A DNA stretch of 34,699 nt from Bacteroidales bacterium (GTDB taxonomy: Bacteria; Bacteroidota; Bacteroidia; Bacteroidales; P3). Both the position numbers and the translations under genes were made by a program. How positions within the stretch are numbered: the stretch's first letter is position 1; each line of letters starts with the position of its first letter. The notes under the pieces were generated by a model that saw only the letters and a program-made list of their open reading frames with translations, was not told where the DNA came from and ran no database searches. The DNA lies in NCBI GenBank assembly GCA_017448185.1, contig JAFSLX010000034.1:1-34699 (forward strand), given 5' to 3'. Shown here one piece after another: positions 15,678 to 21,481 of the stretch.

Positions 15678-17609
15678 TTATTGGTTTTGTACCGTCCAGC
15701 CTAAAGGAATGCCATCTACACCTCTTCCCCAATTCGCCGACGAGGCTTTGATAAAAGTTCCAGTTGGAGACACATTTTGGAGCCAATACTGGGTATTGAC
15801 AGTAGAAATATTGGTAGTTGCAAGACATTTTACGTGATTTAAATTAGTACAGCCGTCAAACATGAGGTAGTAACAACCGCTGGTTAGTGTTCTTGCAGGC
15901 AGGTCTGGAGCGGAAGTCAAACTTGTGCAGTTCTGGAACATATATTGGTAGCAACCATCTGCCAATGTAGTAGCAGGTAATTCTGGTGCAGTTGTCAAGG
16001 AAGAGCAACCATAGAACATTCTCTCGTAACAACTCGGGGTCAATGTAGTAGCGAGCAGTACGGGTGGAGGAGTTGTCAGTGAGGAACAACCATAGAACAT
16101 ACCTGGATAACAATAATTTGCCATTGTAGTAGCAGGCAGTATGGGCGCAGTGGATAAATTGGTACAACCATAGAACATTTCGTAGTAACAATAATCGGCC
16201 AACGTGGTAGCAGGTAGTGCTGGTGCTGTGATTAGAGCAATGCAACCTAAGAACATCCGCTTATAGCAATTATTTTTAAGTGAAGTGGCAGGTAATGCTG
16301 GTGCTGTTGTCAATGCGGTGCAACCATAGAACATATTATAATAACAATCACTTTGTAATGATGTGGCTGGCAGTATAGGTGATCTGGTTATTCCTGTACC
16401 CTTGAACATGGATTCATAACAATGTTCACCCAATGTTGTTGCGGGCAATAAGATATCTTTTGATGGATGGTTCTTAAAGTGATTACCGTTATTAAATAAA
16501 CCTAAAAAAGCATAATTTGTTACACTTGTTAATGTAACATAATTGGTTGGATTGATAAGACTCATGACATTACCATAGAAGAAACAATCTTTGGTACTGG
16601 TGAATCTGCTACCAGTATAATCTGCATTACCATAAATAGTATTGTCCCCACGGAATGAAACTCTATCACCAACATTGGTAAGGGTAATATTTGTATTTGA
16701 AGTGTAATTTTGCCATCCATTACCATCATACTTGTTGTATTGTACCTCACCGGATAATCCTGTCATTAAGGAAAATGAAATCTGCGTACCAGCGGTTATT
16801 GCCTCGAATGTAAGAGGTTCGGCAATGGGATTATTAAAATATGCATTCCTGCTATAGGTTTGGCCGGCTATGAAATTGGCCTGTGTTGAAGATAGTGTCT
16901 CAGTCTCGGTGATATCGCCGCTGTGGTAGACGAGGGTCTGTTCCCCAGTGTAGTGGCCAGCTGGGATGGTGAGGTAGATGGTATTGATGCCGTCGGTGCC
17001 AACTGTAAAGGTGGCTTTGGCCAGTTCGGTGCTGCCGCTCTTGTAGGTCAGCGTGGCTCCAGTGGTACCTTCCGAAATGCCTTCAGGGGCATAGACCAGG
17101 AATTTCATCATTGAGGTGTTGACGCTGAAGGTGCAGCTGATATTGGTGCCGTCACCGTAGAAACAGGTGCCGTAGTAGAGGTTGCGGCTGGCTGCGCTAT
17201 CCATGGAGCCGTCTTGGGTAAGGAAAGCGTCAGAGGTGTAGAGGTAGTCGCCATTGTCTGAAATAGTAACCGCTCCGGGGTTTTTGCTGTCTTTGACAAA
17301 GCATACAAGCGTCGAGTTGGCTGACGGGGTGCCGGTGATGGCGCCGGTAAAGGTGGCCGACGAGGTTCCTGCACCGCTGCTCAGGGTGAGGGTGTTCTTG
17401 TGGTTGTTCCAGCATACAATGAGCTCGTCATCTGCCTCCCAGGTGGCGGTGATGTTGGCACCATCCTCGGTGTAGGCTACTTTTTCACCTCCGGCATCGT
17501 AGGTGGCACTGATGGTGATCGGGGTCTGAGTCAGATTTTCGAGGTCTTTGTTGCACGAGGCCGCCAGCATACCTATTGCCGCTGCGACCAATAAGATACT
17601 TTTCTTCAT
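15678..17609 (-). CDS. BspA-like repeat lipoprotein with fimbrillin-type N-terminal region
   Basis: 643 residues. Signal peptide with lipobox (GMLAASC) makes it an outer-membrane lipoprotein, probably surface exposed. Residues about 25-260 resemble fimbrillin-type domains of Bacteroidales (TWEADDELIVCW, TLSSGAGTSSATFTG). Residues about 388-595 are eight tandem units of 25-27, mostly 26, residues with the core LPATTLxxxCYxxMFYGC, a variant of BspA/LRR_5 repeats with two or more conserved Cys per unit, followed by a degenerate ninth. It ends GIPLGWTV, a frequent end of these proteins. The repeat part is visibly richer in A and T than neighbouring genes. Likely role: adhesion or ligand binding. 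Preceded by a small ORF and a structured leader. Confidence 0.9.
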   Translation of the reverse strand: MKKSILLVAAAIGMLAASCNKDLENLTQTPITISATYDAGGEKVAYTEDGANITATWEADDELIVCWNNHKNTLTLSSGAGTSSATFTGAITGTPSANSTLVCFVKDSKNPGAVTISDNGDYLYTSDAFLTQDGSMDSAASRNLYYGTCFYGDGTNISCTFSVNTSMMKFLVYAPEGISEGTTGATLTYKSGSTELAKATFTVGTDGINTIYLTIPAGHYTGEQTLVYHSGDITETETLSSTQANFIAGQTYSRNAYFNNPIAEPLTFEAITAGTQISFSLMTGLSGEVQYNKYDGNGWQNYTSNTNITLTNVGDRVSFRGDNTIYGNADYTGSRFTSTKDCFFYGNVMSLINPTNYVTLTSVTNYAFLGLFNNGNHFKNHPSKDILLPATTLGEHCYESMFKGTGITRSPILPATSLQSDCYYNMFYGCTALTTAPALPATSLKNNCYKRMFLGCIALITAPALPATTLADYCYYEMFYGCTNLSTAPILPATTMANYCYPGMFYGCSSLTTPPPVLLATTLTPSCYERMFYGCSSLTTAPELPATTLADGCYQYMFQNCTSLTSAPDLPARTLTSGCYYLMFDGCTNLNHVKCLATTNISTVNTQYWLQNVSPTGTFIKASSANWGRGVDGIPLGWTVQNQ

Positions 17610-17648
17610 ATTGATTTTTACTTTTGTGATTCTTACTTTCTAATTGGT

Positions 17649-17873
17649 TTATTCCCAAGCGCTGCTACCGTTATCGGTCCAGCCGCCGCCGAAGCGGTTG
17701 CCGCTGCTGCCAGAGGGTGAATTGTCCCATGCATCGAGGCTTTCGTTCGTCCAGGTAGTGCCTAAGCCGAACGCTCCCGATGCACCGAGCGAACTTGTGG
17801 CATAGCCTTGTTCTGTCTTGAAGGTCACAACTGTAAGCTGTGGCGCTTCGTACTGTTTCTTCTTTGTTCTCAT
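17649..17873 (-). CDS. Small Gly/Ser/Trp-rich protein upstream of the BspA-like gene
   Basis: 74 residues. The N-terminal third (RTKKKQYEAPQLTVVTFKTE) is like a group of short Bacteroidales proteins that often precede surface-protein genes; the rest is Gly/Ser/Asn-rich and has two related blocks, WTNESLDAWD and WTDNGSSAWE. No signal peptide, no Cys. The ATG at 17873 is used because the residues before it in the longer frame (to 17906) look like leader. Lies 39 bases before the BspA-like gene and 35 after the T9 run of the leader RNA. Function unknown; a secreted peptide precursor or surface partner is possible. Confidence 0.7.
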   Translation of the reverse strand: MRTKKKQYEAPQLTVVTFKTEQGYATSSLGASGAFGLGTTWTNESLDAWDNSPSGSSGNRFGGGWTDNGSSAWE

Positions 17874-17908
17874 TGTTAAAGTGTTTTGGTTGTCATTAAG
17901 GTACAAAT

Positions 17909-18075
17909 AAAAAAAAACCGCGAGGCTTTCTTGTCGGCACTCGAGGTTCTGGACTACCTAACACCCATACAAAGAAGCTCGCGGAAAAGTCCACGAGCGT
18001 CTTGCTTCTTGTTGAGTGTTAGCAAATGGGGAATTGTCCAGATTCCGAGTGCTACGTTGTAAGCAAAAACGCTGG
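17909..18075 (-). ncRNA. Long rod-like structured RNA ending in a hairpin plus T9 (6S-like RNA or attenuating leader)
   Basis: No convincing gene lies in 17874-18191. Nested pairings can be drawn: 17937-17943 with 18046-18052 (7 bp), 17948-17954 with 18036-18042 (7 bp), 17958-17964 with 18016-18022 (7 bp), 17969-17978 with 18004-18012 (9 bp, one bulge), and GCTCG 17977-17981 with 17994-17998. A one-sided bubble (3 against 13 bases) splits the rod. A competing pairing, 17969-17984 with 17918-17934, makes a strong hairpin followed by T9 on the minus strand (17917-17909). A rod with a central bubble and an alternative form is how 6S RNA looks; Bacteroidales 6S-type RNAs are known. It could equally be a termination-controlled leader for the small ORF and BspA-like gene. 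Confidence 0.5.
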
Positions 18076-18153
18076 TCGTTATACTGTTGTTGTTATTCTA
18101 TCTTTCTGTATTTTAATGTTTTATATTGATAATATGATTCCTGTTTACAACTG

Positions 18154-18185
18154 CAAATATATGAATTATATATTATTGTTACAAA
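18154..18185 (-). promoter_or_regulatory. Bacteroidota promoter reading left into the structured RNA
   Basis: On the minus strand TTTG (18185-18182), 20 bases, then TATATTTG (18161-18154) matches the TTTG / TAnnTTTG pair at normal spacing. Transcription would start near 18148, giving about 240 bases before the T9 run. The -33 box lies just after the NlpC stop codon. Confidence 0.7.
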
Positions 18186-18191
18186 AAAAAA

Positions 18192-18842
18192 TTATTCTTG
18201 GAATATGCGGCAGGCACCGATGTAGCGGCTTTTGTAGTAGGGCTCGGTCGAGCGACTGATGATGACACCGTTGCCGGTAGAAGAGTGGATGAAGCGGAAG
18301 CGGCCTGAAACGGTGTCGGTCTCGACCACAATGCCGGTGTGTCCCACCGATTTCGATTTGTGACGTCCGCCGAAGAAGACGAGATCGCCCGGCACCAGGT
18401 TGCGGGTGTCGTTGATGCGTGTGCCCACGCGGTACTGTCCGCCGCTGTAGGGCGGCAGAGTATGGCCGAAGTGCATGTAGAGGTAACGGGCGTAGCCGGC
18501 GCAGTCGAAGCCTTTTGGGGTCTTGCCGCCGTATTTGTAGGGGGTGCCGAGGTACTGCATGCCGAAGGCCACAAGCATGGCTCCCGAGTCGACTGCGATG
18601 CTGGGTGCATAGCGGTTGACGATGACTTGGTCGGTCTGTGGGGTTATGGCGATATCCCAACATTGGTGGTGCACCGCGGGCAGCCGTTGGGCCTGCAAGG
18701 TGAAAGGAGCAAGGTGAAAGGTGAAAAGGATTAAAAGAAAACTCCTACGGAGTAGGTGGGCGGAGGATGCCCCGTCGGGGATTTCTATTAATCGAAAACG
18801 CCTAACGGCGTAGTTTTTTTGTTTAATGCTATCCCGTTTCAT
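18192..18842 (-). CDS. Secreted NlpC/P60 cysteine peptidase
   Basis: 216 residues. The C-terminal two-thirds is an NlpC/P60 domain: catalytic Cys in GFDCAGYARYLY, the first His in VGHTGIVV, and the third position in RFIHSS. Such enzymes cut peptide links in the cell wall. The N-terminal 50 residues are unusual: residues 11-34 are encoded by a string of mini-palindromes, and residues 40-49 (FTFHLAPFTLQ region) by four 7-nt repeats, yet together they end in a usable signal peptide (FLLILFTFHLAPFTLQAQ). The ATG at 18842 overlaps the preceding stop (ATGA), which supports this start. Third gene of the Wzz-polymerase operon. Confidence 0.88.
   Translation of the reverse strand: MKRDSIKQKNYAVRRFRLIEIPDGASSAHLLRRSFLLILFTFHLAPFTLQAQRLPAVHHQCWDIAITPQTDQVIVNRYAPSIAVDSGAMLVAFGMQYLGTPYKYGGKTPKGFDCAGYARYLYMHFGHTLPPYSGGQYRVGTRINDTRNLVPGDLVFFGGRHKSKSVGHTGIVVETDTVSGRFRFIHSSTGNGVIISRSTEPYYKSRYIGACRIFQE
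18697..18724. repeat. 7-nt tandem repeat inside the NlpC signal peptide
   Basis: Four heptamers in register: AAGGTGA, AAGGAGC, AAGGTGA, AAGGTGA. They encode the signal peptide core of the NlpC protein on the minus strand. Confidence 0.75.
18741..18811. repeat. String of mini-palindromes translated in the NlpC N-terminus
   Basis: Three short palindromes: ACTCCTACGGAGT (18741-18753), CCCCGTCGGGG (18770-18780) and ACGCCTAACGGCGT (18798-18811), linked by A/T-rich spacers. The layout looks like an intergenic palindromic repeat of Bacteroidota that has come to lie inside a reading frame. A similar short palindrome occurs at 34367-34382. Confidence 0.65.
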
Positions 18843-20275
18843 TTTTCCTCTTTTTTCTCACTGTAGGTGTCCAGCGCCACGATAACTGCCGTGAAGGCCC
18901 AGAAGGGAACCGAAAGCTTGTCGGTGTCGAGGAAGTTGTTGAACACGCCGTGTATGTAGTAGGTCAGCAGGCTAAGCGTGAAAGCCAATGCCATACGGGC
19001 CACGTCGGGGTCGCGGGCGGTGCGGTACACGCGCACACCGGTGGCGAAGGTGACGAGGAACAGGGCGGCCATGAGCAGCACACCTGGGATGCCCTGCTCG
19101 GTCATCGGGCCGATGTATTCGCTGTGGGCGTTGCCGAGGTTGCCGGCGTTGGTGCTGATGGTCGACAGTTGGTAGCTGCGCTGGTAGCCGGCATAGAGGA
19201 ACTGGTAGGTTCCCGGGCCGCAACCCATTACCGGATGCTCTTTCCACATGCGCATGGCCGAGGCCCAGCGGTTGAGGCGTTCAAGGTTGCTGGCATCGGT
19301 CGAGATATTGGAGATGGACTTCACCTGTCCGGCCAGGTCGTAGGACGAATCCTGCTTGTTCTTGCCCAGCTTGTAGAGCACGTCGCTTTGGTAGATGAAA
19401 AAGGCACCCACGCCCAATCCGAACAGCAACACCATCCATTTCACCTTCATGCCCATGCGCACAAGCACGTACACGCCGATGGCACCCAGCACGCTTATCC
19501 AAGCCGCACGGCAGTAGCTGAAAAACAGGCCGATGCAAAGGCCTGCAAAGAGCAGCAGCGTAAGCGCACGGAGCCATCCCTTGTTGCTGCGTGAGAAGAC
19601 AAAATAGAATGCCGCCGGGAGCATCAGCGCTATGGCGCAGCCGTAGGCTGTGTGGTCGTTGTAGAAGGGGCGCATCACGCGGTGGAGGGTCTGCAGGTCG
19701 CTGAAATTGCCGAGGGTTTTCGAGGTGGCAATCAGTATGACGGTGCCCAGGCCGATGGCATAGGCCCAGAAGAACTCGCGTATGCGGCGACGGTCGCGGA
19801 ATATCTGTGCGTTGGCATAGAAGAAAGGCACCACAAACCATACGCGCGCCAGTGTGTATTTGAGCGACACCCACGGCAGCTGCGAGGTGCACGAGGTGAC
19901 GAACATCCATACCACCGTGGCCGTCAGCAGCAATGTTACCGGATGGCGCAAAAGGCGCTTGTCATAGTTTTTGGCTATCAGTACACGGAAGAAGAAAATC
20001 AGCGTGAAGAGTATCATCATCGGCTCGACGGGCATCGAAAGCTCCATGCCCGGCATCAGCGCCATGTTGACGGCAAAGGGGGTGAGCAAGGCCATGCAGA
20101 GCATGCCGGTTTCGAAACGCTGGACGAACAGCCACGCCACCAGCAGTCCCAAGGGGATGAGCGACAGCAAGTAGCTTCCTTTGTAGAAAAGGAAGAACGA
20201 GTTGGCCACGGCAAACACAAGCGTCAGCGCCAGTGCCAGCAGCAGGCCGCCGTTCTTGCTGAGCCAGGGTTTCAT
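18839..20275 (-). CDS. O-antigen polymerase/ligase (Wzy/WaaL-type)
   Basis: 478 residues with about twelve membrane segments. A Wzy_C-like domain is visible: SYCRAAWISVLGAIGVYVLVR and the later loop GCGPGTYQFLYAGY...NAHSEYIGPMTEQGIPG, with the His-Ser-Glu stretch typical of O-antigen ligases and polymerases. It should join or polymerise surface polysaccharide at the periplasmic face. Whether it is the polymerase or the ligase cannot be told from sequence alone; the Wzz partner just upstream (4-base overlap) favours a role in polymer length-controlled synthesis. Overlaps the NlpC gene by four bases. Confidence 0.87.
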   Translation of the reverse strand: MKPWLSKNGGLLLALALTLVFAVANSFFLFYKGSYLLSLIPLGLLVAWLFVQRFETGMLCMALLTPFAVNMALMPGMELSMPVEPMMILFTLIFFFRVLIAKNYDKRLLRHPVTLLLTATVVWMFVTSCTSQLPWVSLKYTLARVWFVVPFFYANAQIFRDRRRIREFFWAYAIGLGTVILIATSKTLGNFSDLQTLHRVMRPFYNDHTAYGCAIALMLPAAFYFVFSRSNKGWLRALTLLLFAGLCIGLFFSYCRAAWISVLGAIGVYVLVRMGMKVKWMVLLFGLGVGAFFIYQSDVLYKLGKNKQDSSYDLAGQVKSISNISTDASNLERLNRWASAMRMWKEHPVMGCGPGTYQFLYAGYQRSYQLSTISTNAGNLGNAHSEYIGPMTEQGIPGVLLMAALFLVTFATGVRVYRTARDPDVARMALAFTLSLLTYYIHGVFNNFLDTDKLSVPFWAFTAVIVALDTYSEKKEEK

Positions 20276-21120
20276 TCGTCTTCTTTCTTGGCGAAGAGGA
20301 GCAGACCGAAGATGCAGATGACCACGGCGCCGAGGCTACCGCCCAGCACAATGAGGGCGCGCTTGGGATAGGCTTTCTTGTCGGCCGGGGTGGCCACGTC
20401 GACCGTGTATTTGTAGCTGACCGACAGGTCTTTGTCCACGTCGGTCTGTGTGGCGCGGGTCTGCAGGTCGGCCAGCTGTTCGCACTTGTCGGCAATCAGC
20501 TTGGTGCGCCACGGGGTGGCGGGCAGCTTCGAGAGCGAGTCGATTTCCTGCTCCATGGCGGTGCACACATCCGCCATCACCTCGGCGGCCGAGATGGCGC
20601 GGTCGTGGTGAATGGCGTGGCACAGCGTGTCGTACATCGTGGCCATATAGTTGGCTATGTCGGCGGCCCACTGCGGGTCTTGGTCCAGCACGCCGATTTC
20701 CACGCCGAGAAACTCGGTGCGCCTCACCGAGATGTTGCTCTTGTACTGTTCGTCGAGCTTGAACTGGGCATGCTGGGCATCCTCGGGAATGCCGTAGTGC
20801 TCCATCAGCTTGAAGTGGTCGCACACGGCTTTCTGCATGCGTTTCGAACTGAGTATCTGGATGGCGTACTCGCAGTCGCGCTCAATGCCGTAGTCCATAA
20901 AGTCGAGGCTATAGTGGTAGTCCATGATGGCCTTCGACAGACGGTTCGAATTGGTGGGGAAGATAACGGCCGACGACTTGTAGAGCGGTTTGATGAGCAG
21001 CGACACCACCAGCGAGGCGATGGCGGCAACGACAAACACAGCAGTCAGCACTTTCCACCAGCGGCGGAAGAATCGGCGCGTGGCCTCATGGTCGTAGTTA
21101 TTGCCAAAAGTTTGTTCCAT
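20272..21120 (-). CDS. Wzz-type chain length determinant protein
   Basis: 282 residues: membrane helix 1 about residues 25-46 (VLTAVFVVAAIASLVVSLLI), helix 2 near the end (RALIVLGGSLGAVVICIFGLLLF), and a helical periplasmic part between. The FPTNSNRLSKAIMDY segment and the Tyr-Pro-Lys before helix 2 fit the Wzz/GNVR group. It sets the length of polysaccharide chains made by the polymerase encoded next. No Tyr-kinase domain. First gene of the three-gene operon; no matching -7 box is obvious in front of it. Confidence 0.87.
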   Translation of the reverse strand: MEQTFGNNYDHEATRRFFRRWWKVLTAVFVVAAIASLVVSLLIKPLYKSSAVIFPTNSNRLSKAIMDYHYSLDFMDYGIERDCEYAIQILSSKRMQKAVCDHFKLMEHYGIPEDAQHAQFKLDEQYKSNISVRRTEFLGVEIGVLDQDPQWAADIANYMATMYDTLCHAIHHDRAISAAEVMADVCTAMEQEIDSLSKLPATPWRTKLIADKCEQLADLQTRATQTDVDKDLSVSYKYTVDVATPADKKAYPKRALIVLGGSLGAVVICIFGLLLFAKKEDE

Positions 21121-21213
21121 GTTTTATCCTATATATTTATTATGTATTTATTCAATAACGCCATCCCTTTTTTTTTATTGCCCCACCGCTAAAATCTTTT
21201 TGTCCGCAGCGGC

Positions 21214-21306
21214 TGATGCTCAGTTGTTGTTCGGCCGTTGTTCAGTTGTTGTTCAGTCATTCACTGAACAACGACTGAACAACGACTGAGCAACGGCCGA
21301 ACAAGA
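21214..21306. repeat. 11-nt tandem repeat hairpin (locus 3)
   Basis: Four inverted units (about 21214-21257) face four direct units (21263-21306) across a 5-nt loop. The inner two pairs make a 21-bp stem (21237-21257 with 21263-21283) whose only non-Watson-Crick position is T247-G273, a wobble. The outer two pairs match in swapped order. The direct unit ACTGAACAACG is that of locus 1. It lies between the divergent Wzz and outer-membrane protein genes. Confidence 0.85.
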
Positions 21307-21406
21307 GCAAGAGAGGATGCAGACAGGCAAGAAAATTTTTTTAGTTGTTCTATGTGTTGATTTATAGTGTGATATGCAAAATGACGAAAAAAATTTGAAA
21401 AAAAAA

Positions 21407-21437
21407 TTTGGTAGTATTGAAAATTGTATTACTTTTG
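21407..21437 (+). promoter_or_regulatory. Consensus Bacteroidota promoter of the 10-ORF rightward operon
   Basis: TTTG (21407-21410), exactly 19 bases, then TACTTTTG (21430-21437): a full match to the TTTG-N19-TAnnTTTG consensus. Transcription would start around 21443, inside the palindrome at 21441-21460. Confidence 0.85.
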
Positions 21438-21440
21438 CAG

Positions 21441-21460
21441 TGTATTAGTAAACTAATACA
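21441..21460. promoter_or_regulatory. 20-nt palindrome at the transcription start (likely operator)
   Basis: TGTATTAGTAAACTAATACA: 9-bp arms with a 2-base centre, right after the -7 box. A repressor here would block the promoter. The best candidate is the YtrA-type GntR regulator encoded as the ninth ORF of this operon (28338-28688). It could instead be a 5' RNA hairpin. Confidence 0.65.
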
Positions 21461-21481
21461 GAGGTAATGTAAATAAACAAA

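Noticed and set aside
15515-15751. Small plus-strand frame across the duplication scar
   Set aside because: Made from antisense BspA, the ClC remnant and the terminator; no independent support.
15900-16450. 78-nt periodic repeats as a possible CRISPR array
   Set aside because: No spacer/repeat alternation and no cas genes; the period is 26 codons of the BspA-like protein in frame.
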